Shown in pieces: positions 8,619 to 16,619 of a stretch of 64,000 nucleotides of DNA. This DNA is from Amycolatopsis benzoatilytica AK 16/65 (lineage in GTDB: Bacteria; Actinomycetota; Actinomycetes; Mycobacteriales; Pseudonocardiaceae). The stretch covers positions 193,806 through 257,805 of the forward strand of contig NZ_KB912942.1 of assembly GCF_000383915.1 (NCBI RefSeq), read 5' to 3'. The notes under the pieces were generated by a model. It saw only the letters and a program-made list of their open reading frames with translations, was not told the DNA's origin and made no database searches. Position 1 is the stretch's first letter. Each line of letters opens with the position of its first letter. The position numbers and the translations under genes were made by a program.

Positions 8619-10244
8619 GTGGACACAGCATTCGGCAGACGGCGCCGTCGCCTGCTCGGTGCGGGCGCGCTCGCCTCGGCGGCCGCGCTGGCCATCGTGA
8701 CCGGCTCCGCGGCGTCGTCCGCGCAGGCCCAGCCGCTGCACTCGATGCCCGCCTCGTGGCTGCCGACGCTCACCCCGATCAAGCACGTCGTGGTCATCTT
8801 CGGCGAGAACGTCTCGTTCGACCACTACTTCGGCACCTACCCGAACGCGACCAACGAGAACGGCACCCCGTTCCAGGCCGCGAAGCACACGCCGAAGGTC
8901 AACGGCCTCGACAAGTTGCTGCTGACGAACAACCCGAACGCGTACAACCCGAAGCGGCTCGGGCCGGACCAGGCGCTCACCTGCGACCAGAACCACAACT
9001 ACGGCGCCGAGCAGGCCGCGTTCGACGGCGGCAAGATGGACAAGTTCGTCGAGAAGACCGAGACCGACAAGTGCACCGGGCAGCCGGTGCTGTTCGGCGA
9101 GCCGGGCCTGGTCATGGACTACTACGACGGCAACACCGTCACCGGCATGTGGAACTACGCTCAGCACTACACGATGAGCGACAACTCCTACAACACCACG
9201 TTCGGTCCGTCCACGCCGGGCGCGATCAACCTGATCTCCGGTCAGACGCACGGGATGCAGGCGGTCGACCCGGTCACCCACGAGCCGAAGAGCGACTCGT
9301 ACGTGGTGGCGTCGCCGAACGCGAACGGCGTCGGCACCGTGATCAACGACCCGGACCCGGCCTGGGACGACTGCTCGGACAAGAACCACACCGCCAAGGA
9401 CAACCTGGGCGCGATGCAGGGCCGCAACGTCGGCGACCTGCTCAACGACCGGCACGTCACCTGGGGCTGGTTCCAGGGCGGGTTCCGGCCGACCGGCACC
9501 GCCAACGGGTACTCGGTGTGCGGTCAGAAGCACGCGAACGTCGGCAACCAGTCCTCGGCGGACTACAGCCCGCACCACGAGCCGTTCCAGTACTACAAGC
9601 AGACGTCGAACCCGAAGCACCTGCCGCCGTCCTCGGTGCAGGCGATCGGGCAGACCGACCAGGCCAACCACCAGTACGATATGAGCGACTTCAACGACGC
9701 GCTCAAGGCCGGTTCGACGCCCGCGGTGAGCTTCCTGAAGGCGCCGGAGTACCAGGACGGCCACGCCGGCTACTCGGACCCGCTGGACGAGCAGCACTTC
9801 ATCGCGGACGAGATCAACAAGATCCAGCAGTCGCCGGAGTGGAGCTCGACCGCGGTCGTGCTCGCCTACGACGACTCGGACGGCTGGTACGACCACGCCA
9901 ACTCGACGATCGTCAACGGGTCCCACGACGCCTCGAAGGACCAGGCGGTCTGCACCGGCAAGCCGACCGTTCTGGGCGGCTACGCCGACCGCTGCGGCTA
10001 CGGCCCGCGGCTGCCGCTGGTGGTCGTCTCGCCCTACAGCAAGGTGAACTACGTCGACCACAGCCGGACCGATCAGACCTCGGTGTTGAAGTTCATCGAG
10101 GACAACTGGTTCGCCGGCCGCGTCGGCGACCACTCGTTCGACACCCGAGCGGGCGGAATCTGGAACATGTTCAACTTCGGGTGGCCGCAGGCGGGCAAGC
10201 TCCCGCTGGACCCGAAGACCGGTGCGGTCGTCGGGCGGCAGTAG
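8619..10244 (+). CDS. Secreted phosphoesterase (phospholipase C / AcpA-type acid phosphatase family)
   Basis: 541-residue exported phosphoesterase. An RRRRR-LLG twin-arginine-like start and a hydrophobic run end at SAQA, about residue 37. The family motif HVVVIFGENVSFDHYFGTYPN begins near residue 50; the Asn/Asp/His metal or nucleophile regions TFGPSTPGAINLISG and LAYDDSDGWYDH follow. Phospholipase C and acid phosphatase members share this fold, so the exact substrate is open. GTG at 8619 has AGGAGG 7 nt upstream. A strong hairpin terminator follows at 10266. Confidence 0.87.
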   Translation: MDTAFGRRRRRLLGAGALASAAALAIVTGSAASSAQAQPLHSMPASWLPTLTPIKHVVVIFGENVSFDHYFGTYPNATNENGTPFQAAKHTPKVNGLDKLLLTNNPNAYNPKRLGPDQALTCDQNHNYGAEQAAFDGGKMDKFVEKTETDKCTGQPVLFGEPGLVMDYYDGNTVTGMWNYAQHYTMSDNSYNTTFGPSTPGAINLISGQTHGMQAVDPVTHEPKSDSYVVASPNANGVGTVINDPDPAWDDCSDKNHTAKDNLGAMQGRNVGDLLNDRHVTWGWFQGGFRPTGTANGYSVCGQKHANVGNQSSADYSPHHEPFQYYKQTSNPKHLPPSSVQAIGQTDQANHQYDMSDFNDALKAGSTPAVSFLKAPEYQDGHAGYSDPLDEQHFIADEINKIQQSPEWSSTAVVLAYDDSDGWYDHANSTIVNGSHDASKDQAVCTGKPTVLGGYADRCGYGPRLPLVVVSPYSKVNYVDHSRTDQTSVLKFIEDNWFAGRVGDHSFDTRAGGIWNMFNFGWPQAGKLPLDPKTGAVVGRQ

Positions 10245-10265
10245 CCGAAGATCGCAGTCAGGATT

Positions 10266-10297
10266 GAAGGCCGCCGGGGCTCGCCCCGGCGGCCTTC
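10266..10297 (+). terminator. Rho-independent-type hairpin after the phosphoesterase
   Basis: A perfect 14-bp stem, GAAGGCCGCCGGGG with CCCCGGCGGCCTTC, closes on the tetraloop CTCG 22 bp after the stop codon. There is no U tract, as is usual in high-GC actinomycetes. Confidence 0.85.
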
Positions 10298-10316
10298 GCC
10301 GTTCCCGGGAGCAGTG

Positions 10317-10390
10317 CCCGGATCGCAGGTCCGGGAAGGGCCTCTTCCGGGAATCGGATTCCCGGAAGACGCTCCTCACGGACGTCCGGT
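10317..10390. repeat. Degenerate 30-bp family A copy (copy 2)
   Basis: Two diverged units carrying GGGCCTCTTCCGGGAATC and CTCCTCACGGACGTCC lie in the 307-bp gap between the phosphoesterase and lsr2. The gap otherwise holds the 10266 terminator and a possible lsr2 -10 box, TAGGGT, at 10505-10510. Confidence 0.5.
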
Positions 10391-10551
10391 GCGGGGTGCG
10401 GAATGGCGGGAAGGCGAAACTGTGCTGGAAACTTTTCCAGTGCATCCGCGTGCCGGTTCGCCGGGAAATGGGAGTCGCGCTGCGCGCTCCGTCACTCGAC
10501 ACGATAGGGTAATCGCAGGCACATCCTGTAGAAGGTGAAGGAACGCGAATC

Positions 10552-10956
10552 ATGGCGCAAAAAGTCCATGTCGAGATGGTGGACGACATCGACGGCAGCA
10601 TCGCCGAGCACACTGTCCCGTTCAGTCTCGACGGCGTGAGCTACGAGATCGATCTGTCCGAAGAGAACGCTGCCGCGCTGCGCGACGAGCTGTCTCGCTA
10701 CGTCGCCGTCTCGCGTCGGGTCGGCGGGCGCAAGGTCCGCATGGCTGCCGGGCAGCCGCCGCGGCCGGCATCGACCGCTGCGGACCGCGAGCGCAATAAG
10801 GCCATGCGCGAGTGGGCCGAGCAGAACGGCTTCGCGGTGTCCGACCGCGGCCGCCTGCCGGCGGAGATCGTGAAGGCATACGAGGAGCGCGACACCGAGG
10901 TGCCCGCCGCGAAGCCGGCCCGCAAGCGCGCGACGCGCAAGAAGGCCAACGCCTGA
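10552..10956 (+). CDS. lsr2: Lsr2-like nucleoid-associated protein
   Basis: 134-residue Lsr2/H-NS-like xenogeneic silencer. The N-terminal dimerisation domain MAQKVHVEMVDDIDG...EIDLSEENAAALRDEL is complete. The C-terminal DNA-binding domain has WAEQNGFAVSDRGRLPAEI, where RGR is the AT-hook-like motif that inserts in the minor groove of AT-rich DNA. A lysine/arginine-rich tail follows. An AAGGA site precedes ATG 10552. It is monocistronic and followed by a strong hairpin at 11005. Actinomycetes usually hold more than one paralogue; whether this is the main one cannot be told. Confidence 0.94.
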   Translation: MAQKVHVEMVDDIDGSIAEHTVPFSLDGVSYEIDLSEENAAALRDELSRYVAVSRRVGGRKVRMAAGQPPRPASTAADRERNKAMREWAEQNGFAVSDRGRLPAEIVKAYEERDTEVPAAKPARKRATRKKANA

Positions 10957-11004
10957 TCTTCCTCTTTCGACAGCTGTGCCGCGGTCGCCGCGGCGAGTGA
11001 TCAA

Positions 11005-11042
11005 CGACAGGGCGCTGCCGGTATTCCGGCGGTGCCCTGTCG
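11005..11042 (+). terminator. Hairpin terminator after lsr2
   Basis: A 17-bp stem with two G-U type pairs (CGACAGGGCGCTGCCGG against CCGGCGGTGCCCTGTCG) and a TATT loop, 48 bp after the lsr2 stop. It could also stop transcription of the convergent MBL gene. Confidence 0.85.
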
Positions 11043-11121
11043 CGTGTTCGGTCGATTTCTCCCGGTGCCGCCGTTCACGGAATCGGTGCAGATCAGCTGG
11101 GCCGGGGAATCGTTTTCCCGC

Positions 11122-12066
11122 TCACGGTTCGCCGAGGCCGAGCCGCGCGTCCAGATCGATCTTTCCGCCCGCGGCGTCGCGGATCGCGCGCATCGCGTCG
11201 GCTGTGGAAAGGGGTTCGCCGTGCTGGTCGGCGTGCGCGCGCAGCAGGTTGCCGATGTGCCGCTCCGGGACTGTCCACGTTGGCCAGCGGCGCCGGGCGA
11301 TCGTCGCCAGCTCGGCGAAGTCCGGTGTCTCCGGGCCGGACGTCGCGTCGAGCAGCCAGTGCAGGTAGGTGCGCAGCACCGCCACCGGGAAGCTGCCCGG
11401 GTGGCTGAGCGCGCCGTGGCCGGGCACGAAAGTGCGCACGTCCGGGAACATTTTGTCGAGCCAGTCGAGCGCGGTCAGCCAGCCCGGCACGGACCCGTGC
11501 ACGGCGAACGGAGTAGAGCCGACCGACAGCAGGTCGCCGGTGAACAGCGTCCCGGTGCGTGGTTCGAACAGCACCAGGTCGCCGTCGGTGTGCGCGGTGC
11601 CGGGGAACGGCACGACCTCCACCACGACGCCGCCCAAGTCCACTTCGACTGGTTCGATGACCGCATGCACCGCGTCCGCCCGCGGCGCTTCCAGCTTGCC
11701 CCAGTTCGCGCAGTCGAAGATCTCCTCGTGGCGCTGCGGTCCGGACCGGACGATCGGGACCGCGGTCGGCGCGGCGAGGATCCGGCCGCCGTTGCGCAGC
11801 GCGACGCCGGCGCCGTTGTAGTGGGTGGCGTGCGCGTGGGTCAGCACCAGGGTGAGCGGCATCTCCACCCGGCCGTACTTGCGTACGTCGCTGACCAGGT
11901 CGAGCGTGTCGCGCTCGGTGCCGCAGGTGTCGACCAGCAGCACCCCGTCGCGGCCGCGGATCCAGCCGCAGTTCGACACCATCCAGTCGCTGGGGCTGCG
12001 CACATAGGCGACCACGCTCGGGTCGGAGTACCGGAGCGGAACGATGTTGCGCCTGATGACGGCCAT
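11122..12066 (-). CDS. MBL-fold metallo-hydrolase with altered metal motif
   Basis: 314-residue metallo-beta-lactamase-fold protein. The first metal motif reads THAHATHYNG, so the usual Asp of HxHxDH is Thr. The other ligands look intact: His in FPGTAHTDGD, Asp in LFTGDLL and His in VPGHGAL. Loss of the Asp would weaken the second metal site. ATG 12066 has GAGGGG 5 nt upstream. It is monocistronic, and a GntR/DasR-like palindrome lies about 45 bp upstream. Function is unknown; family members include thioesterases, lactonases and glyoxalases. Confidence 0.82.
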   Translation of the reverse strand: MAVIRRNIVPLRYSDPSVVAYVRSPSDWMVSNCGWIRGRDGVLLVDTCGTERDTLDLVSDVRKYGRVEMPLTLVLTHAHATHYNGAGVALRNGGRILAAPTAVPIVRSGPQRHEEIFDCANWGKLEAPRADAVHAVIEPVEVDLGGVVVEVVPFPGTAHTDGDLVLFEPRTGTLFTGDLLSVGSTPFAVHGSVPGWLTALDWLDKMFPDVRTFVPGHGALSHPGSFPVAVLRTYLHWLLDATSGPETPDFAELATIARRRWPTWTVPERHIGNLLRAHADQHGEPLSTADAMRAIRDAAGGKIDLDARLGLGEP

Positions 12067-12107
12067 GGGATCCCCTCGAGAATCACCGGACGGTAATTGA
12101 TCACCGA

Positions 12108-12123
12108 AATGGTATAGACCAGG
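12108..12123. promoter_or_regulatory. GntR/DasR-like operator candidate
   Basis: AATGGTATAGACCAGG contains TGGTATAGACCA, one base from the perfect palindrome TGGTCTAGACCA that forms the core of DasR-type (amino-sugar sensing GntR) sites. It lies 42 bp upstream of the MBL-fold gene and about 200 bp from the ROK kinase end. Confidence 0.45.
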
Positions 12124-12328
12124 TCACCTGCTGTCAGCGGGGTGGAGACCACGCTCACGCGGGCACGGCCCGGCCCGGCGGTGCGGCACGGTCGATCGGT
12201 TCGCCCTGCCCGGTTTCGCGCGCATCGTTGCCCCCGGATCCGTCAATGCGCGTCAGCGTATACCCGTCGGCGAAGGATTTCCGGTTGGTCCACAGAGGAC
12301 TCCGCGGAAGCTGATCACGCGCAGGTGA

Positions 12329-13222
12329 TCACCGGATACCGGCAGTGAGTCCGGCTGCGCCCAAGGCGACCGCCTTCGCGCCGTTCCGGGAGAGCCGCAC
12401 CGTCACCGGTGCGCCGGACAGCAGCGGCTGCTCCTCCAGCGCTGCTTGCAGCGGCTTCTCCAGCAGTGCCCAGGACCGGGCCACCGAACCGCCGACTACG
12501 CAGGTCGCGAGGCCGAGCAGGCCCGCGGCGTGTGCGATCGCTTGCCCGAGGAAGCGCCCGGCATCGGCGAACACCGCCTGCGCGGCCGGGTCGCCGGCCA
12601 GCGCGGACGCGGCTACCGCTTCCGCCGGGAGCTCCTGTCCGGTCGCCTCGGTGTAGCGGCGGGCCAGGGACCGGCCGGACGCGTACGCCTCCAGATGCCC
12701 GATCTGACCGCAGGTGCACGGTTGATTCCCGTACTGGCCGACGTGCCCGATCTCCCCGGCGCCGGTTCCGCCGCCGTGCAAGAGCCGGCCGTCCACGAAC
12801 AGCGCGCCGCCGACGCCGGTGCCGAGCGCGACGCCCAGCACGTGCTCCTCGCCCGGCAACAGCTCGCCGAGCAGAAACGCGTTCACGTCGTTCTCAGTGC
12901 GCACCGGCACCCCGCCAAGCCGCTGAGACAGCTCCGCGTTCACCGGCGTGCCCGCCCACCCGTCGAACGAGTCGCCGGTGACCACCACTGTTCCGGTGAG
13001 CGGGTCGACCACTCCGGCCGCGCCGACGCCCACCCCGGCCAGGGTTTCGTGCTGCGGCGCCAGCGAGCTGATCAGCTCCGCTGCCCGGTCGAGGATCGCC
13101 GCGCCGCCCCGCCGCGCCTCGGACGGCGCGGAGGCGCTGCCGAGTTCCCGGCCGTCCGCGTCGCACACGACGACCAGGGTTTTCGATCCGCCGATGTCGA
13201 CTCCGGCTCGCAACCCGGTCAC
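12329..13222 (-). CDS. ROK-family sugar kinase
   Basis: 297-residue ROK kinase. The ATP-binding phosphate-1 motif DIGGSKT is at residues 9-15, the catalytic Asp lies in RTENDVNAF, and LGTGVGGALFVDG follows. The zinc segment reads CTCGQIGH where the family usually has CxCGxxGC, so one Zn ligand is His instead of Cys. GTG 13222 overlaps the stop of the ABC ATPase by 4 bp, placing the kinase at the end of the importer operon. Phosphorylation of an imported sugar or amino sugar is inferred; the sugar is unknown. Confidence 0.86.
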   Translation of the reverse strand: MTGLRAGVDIGGSKTLVVVCDADGRELGSASAPSEARRGGAAILDRAAELISSLAPQHETLAGVGVGAAGVVDPLTGTVVVTGDSFDGWAGTPVNAELSQRLGGVPVRTENDVNAFLLGELLPGEEHVLGVALGTGVGGALFVDGRLLHGGGTGAGEIGHVGQYGNQPCTCGQIGHLEAYASGRSLARRYTEATGQELPAEAVAASALAGDPAAQAVFADAGRFLGQAIAHAAGLLGLATCVVGGSVARSWALLEKPLQAALEEQPLLSGAPVTVRLSRNGAKAVALGAAGLTAGIR

Positions 13223-14832
13223 TTCGCGTCGGCCAGCGCCTCGCGCCGGCTCCGCTGCAGCTGCGGGTCCGGCACCGGCGAGGACAGCAGCAGCGCCTGC
13301 GTGTAAGGGTGCTCCGGCGTGCGCAGGACGGTCGACGCGGGTCCTTCCTCGACCAGCTCGCCGGACCGCAGCACGGCGACGCGCTCGCAGAGGCTGTCCA
13401 CCACCGCGAGGTCGTGGCTCACGAACAGGCAGCCGAAGCCGAACTCGCGGTGCAGTCGCCGGAACACCTCCAGTACCGAAGCCTGCACGGACACGTCCAG
13501 TGCGCTCGTCGGTTCGTCCGCGATCAGCAGCTTCGGGCCCAGCATCAGGGCGCGGGCGAGGCTCACCCGCTGCCGTTGTCCACCGGACAGCTCGTGCCCG
13601 TACCGGTCCAGCGCGCTTTCCGGCAGCTCTACCGCGTCGAGCAGCTCCCGCACTCGCCGGTGCCGCTCGCGGCGTCCGGCGGAGGTATGGACCACCAGCG
13701 GCTCGGCGACCGTCTGCGCGACGGTCATCCGCGGGTCCAGCGACGACGCCGGGTCCTGGAACACCGCGCCGATTTTCTGGCGCACCGCCCGTGCCGCGCG
13801 GCCGGTGCCCTTCGGCAGCGGTCCGCCGAGTACCTCGACCGCGCCGGATTTCGGCGTGACCAGGCCCAGCGCGCAGTTGCCGAGCGTCGTCTTGCCCGAA
13901 CCGGACTCGCCGACCAGCCCGACGATCTCTCCGGGCGCCACGGACAGCGAAACGTTCTTCACCACCGGCCGCCCGCCGTACTCGACGACGACCTCGGACA
14001 GCTTCAGCACCGGCTTCTCCCGTTCCGGCGCGGGCTCGTGCCGGAACGACCCGAGCCGCGGGGCCGCGGCCAGCAGCTCCCGCGTGTAGTCCGCCGCCGG
14101 CCGGGCGAACAGCTCCTCCGCCGGTGCTTCTTCGACGAGCTTGCCGTGCCGCAGCACCGCGACGCGGTCCGCGATGTCGGCGACGACGCCCATGTTGTGC
14201 GTGATCAGCAGCGTCGCGGTGCCTTCGTGCTCCCGGATGTCCCGCAGCAGGTCGAGGATCTGCTGCTGCACGGTGACGTCGAGCGCGGTGGTCGGTTCGT
14301 CGGCGATGATCAGCTGAGGCCCGGCGGCCAGCGCGATCGCGATCATCACCCGCTGGCGCAGCCCGCCGGACAGTTCGTGCGGGTACTGCCTGAGCCGCGC
14401 GGCCGGCTCCGGGACGCCGACCCGGTCGAGCAGTTCGGCGCACCGGGGGTAGTAGCGGCGGTGCCGCTGCCGGACCGGATCGTGGTTGCGGATCGCCTCG
14501 GCGAGCTGGAAGCCGATGGTGCGCAACGGGTTGAGCGCGGTCATCGGCTCCTGGAACACCATCCCGGCGGCCGCGCCGCGGAGCCGGCGCAGCTCCTCGC
14601 CGGCCAGGTCGAGCACATTCTGCCCGGCCAGCTCGATCGAGCCGGTGATCCGCGCGGAGTGCGGCAGCAGCCCGAGCACCGCCAGCGCGGCCGTGCTCTT
14701 GCCGGAGCCGGACTCGCCGACCACCGCCACGATCTCGCCCGGCGCGACCGACAGGTCCAGCCCGTCCACCGCCGCCGCGCCGCCGGAATAGGACACTCGC
14801 AGGTCGCGGATGTCCAGCACTGCCTCACTCAT
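13219..14832 (-). CDS. Oligopeptide/dipeptide ABC importer, fused double ATPase (DppD-DppF type)
   Basis: 537-residue protein with two complete ABC domains in tandem. The first has Walker [10 protein letters not shown] (about residue 36), signature LSGGLRQRV and Walker [13 protein letters not shown]. The second has [21 protein letters not shown] and [12 protein letters not shown]. The DppD and DppF ATPases, usually separate, are fused. It overlaps the upstream permease (ATGA) and the downstream ROK kinase (GTGA). It powers uptake through the two permeases encoded at 14829-16615. The solute class is peptide-like or opine-like by family. Confidence 0.93.
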   Translation of the reverse strand: MSEAVLDIRDLRVSYSGGAAAVDGLDLSVAPGEIVAVVGESGSGKSTAALAVLGLLPHSARITGSIELAGQNVLDLAGEELRRLRGAAAGMVFQEPMTALNPLRTIGFQLAEAIRNHDPVRQRHRRYYPRCAELLDRVGVPEPAARLRQYPHELSGGLRQRVMIAIALAAGPQLIIADEPTTALDVTVQQQILDLLRDIREHEGTATLLITHNMGVVADIADRVAVLRHGKLVEEAPAEELFARPAADYTRELLAAAPRLGSFRHEPAPEREKPVLKLSEVVVEYGGRPVVKNVSLSVAPGEIVGLVGESGSGKTTLGNCALGLVTPKSGAVEVLGGPLPKGTGRAARAVRQKIGAVFQDPASSLDPRMTVAQTVAEPLVVHTSAGRRERHRRVRELLDAVELPESALDRYGHELSGGQRQRVSLARALMLGPKLLIADEPTSALDVSVQASVLEVFRRLHREFGFGCLFVSHDLAVVDSLCERVAVLRSGELVEEGPASTVLRTPEHPYTQALLLSSPVPDPQLQRSRREALADAK

Positions 14833-15659
14833 CGCCGCCCCTTCACTGCGAACGCGTCCCGCAGTCCGTCGCCGAGGAAGTTGATCGCGCACACCACCAG
14901 CACGATCGCGATGCCCGGCGGCAAGATCAGCCACCAGGCGCCGTCGAAGGTGTAGGTGATTCCCTTGGACAACATCGCGCCCCAATCGGTATCCGGCGCC
15001 GGCACGCCGAGGCCGAGGAAGCTGACATAAGCGACCAGCAGAATCGCGTCGGCGATCTGGAACGTCGCATTCACCACCACCGTGCCGATCGCGTTCGGGA
15101 TGAGGTGCCGGAACACCACCCGGGTCCGGCTCGCGCCGAGCACGGTGATCGCCCGGATGTAGTCGCGTTCGCGCAGGCTCACCGTTTCCGCGCGCATCAG
15201 CCGCGCCGGGACCAGCCAGGACACCGCGCCGATCAGCAGCGCCAGCACGCCGACGCTCGGCGTCACCAGGGTCGCGGCCACCAGCAGCAGGAACAGCGCC
15301 GGAATGGCGACGCCGGTGTCGACGATCCGCATCAGCACGGTGTCCAGCCAGCCGCCGGTGTACCCGGCGACCGCGCCCCACACCGCGCCGATCGCGGTCG
15401 CGATCAGCCCGGCCAGCACGCCGATGACCAGCGACGTCCGGCCGGCGATCATCAGCCGGCCGAGCACGTCATAGCCGAGGTCGTCGGTGCCGAGCAGGTG
15501 CCCGGCTCCCGGCGCCAGCCGCGCCGCGGCCAGGTCGGTGTGCGACTGGTCGGTGCCGTAGAACAGCGGCCCGAGGAAACAGAACGCCACGACCAGCACC
15601 AGCAGGAGCGCGCCCGCGACGGCGGTCTTGCGGGCGATGAGTCGGGAAAGGACAGTCAC
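14829..15659 (-). CDS. ABC importer permease, DppC type
   Basis: 276-residue permease with about six membrane spans. The cytoplasmic EAA-like loop RDYIRAITVLGASRTRVVFRHLIPN docks the ATPase. The LLGTDDLGYDVLGRLMIAGRTSL entrance before TM2 is typical of DppC. GTG 15659 overlaps the DppB stop by 4 bp and its own stop overlaps the ATPase start by 4 bp. The whole operon is therefore translationally coupled. Confidence 0.93.
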   Translation of the reverse strand: MTVLSRLIARKTAVAGALLLVLVVAFCFLGPLFYGTDQSHTDLAAARLAPGAGHLLGTDDLGYDVLGRLMIAGRTSLVIGVLAGLIATAIGAVWGAVAGYTGGWLDTVLMRIVDTGVAIPALFLLLVAATLVTPSVGVLALLIGAVSWLVPARLMRAETVSLRERDYIRAITVLGASRTRVVFRHLIPNAIGTVVVNATFQIADAILLVAYVSFLGLGVPAPDTDWGAMLSKGITYTFDGAWWLILPPGIAIVLVVCAINFLGDGLRDAFAVKGRR

Positions 15660-16615
15660 GACCGGGCTCCCTTCACTCGCACCCGCGGGTCGACCGCCAG
15701 CTGCACCAGGTCCGCGAGCAGCGAGCCGAGCACGGTCGCCACCGCGATCACGAGCACGACGCCCAGCAGCACCGGGAAGTCCGCGGTGCGCGTCGCGGTC
15801 CAGAACAGCAGGCCCACCCCGGGGTAGTTGAACATCGACTCGACCACCAGTGAACCGCCGAACACCACCGGCACGTAGTAGCCGAGCATGGAGATCACCG
15901 ACGTCAGCGAGTTCGGCCAGACGTGCCGCCAGATGATCGTGCGCTCCGGCGTGCCCTTCGCCCGTGCGGTGCGCACGAAGTCCTCGGCCAGACTGTCCAG
16001 AGTGGACGCGCGCATGTACCGGCTGAACGCGGCCAGCGCCGCGCCGGTGCCGGCGAGTACCGGCAACACCAGCGACGCGGGCTGGGAGAGCAGTTCGCCG
16101 ATCGTCTCGCCTTGCGCGGCCTGCGCTGGGAACCAGGGCAGCACTTGCGCGAACAGGATGATCAGCACCAGCGACAGGAAGAACACCGGGGTCGCGTAAA
16201 GGACGAATGTGATCGCGGTGGTCAGCAGGTCGGCGGTGCGGCCGCGCCGGACCGCCTGCCACACGCCGAGCGGCAGCGCGACCAGGATCGCCAGTGCCGT
16301 GGACAGCACGGTGAGCAGCAACGTCTTCGGCATCCGCTCGGCGAGCAGCGTGCTCACCGGCGAGTTCTGCGTGTAGGACTCGCCGAGGTCGCCGTGCAGC
16401 AGGCGCAGCAGGTAATCCCAGTACTGCACGGGAAGCGGCTGGTCGAAGCCTTGCGCGTGGTTGAACGCGGTGATCTGCGCCTCGGTGGCCTTCACTCCGA
16501 GCACGCCGCGGGCCGGCCCGCCGGGCAGCAAGTGCAGCAGCACGAACGTGACCACGGTGACCAGCAGCACGACTATCACGGCCAGCGCGAGCCGGCGGAG
16601 AAGGTAGCGCGTCAT
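15656..16615 (-). CDS. ABC importer permease, DppB type
   Basis: 319-residue permease. The N-terminal TM1 segment MTRYLLRRLALAVIVVLLVT is followed by the large external loop typical of DppB. Further spans and the EAA loop EDFVRTARAKGTPERTIIWRHVWPN come next. It starts 4 bp after the stop of the substrate-binding protein and overlaps DppC by 4 bp. Confidence 0.93.
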   Translation of the reverse strand: MTRYLLRRLALAVIVVLLVTVVTFVLLHLLPGGPARGVLGVKATEAQITAFNHAQGFDQPLPVQYWDYLLRLLHGDLGESYTQNSPVSTLLAERMPKTLLLTVLSTALAILVALPLGVWQAVRRGRTADLLTTAITFVLYATPVFFLSLVLIILFAQVLPWFPAQAAQGETIGELLSQPASLVLPVLAGTGAALAAFSRYMRASTLDSLAEDFVRTARAKGTPERTIIWRHVWPNSLTSVISMLGYYVPVVFGGSLVVESMFNYPGVGLLFWTATRTADFPVLLGVVLVIAVATVLGSLLADLVQLAVDPRVRVKGARS

Positions 16616-16619
16616 GTCC

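Noticed and set aside
8616..10613. 665-codon minus-strand frame opposite the secreted phosphoesterase
   Set aside because: Val/Arg/Gly-rich composition without a fold signature; the plus-strand gene has signal peptide, motifs, ribosome site and terminator.
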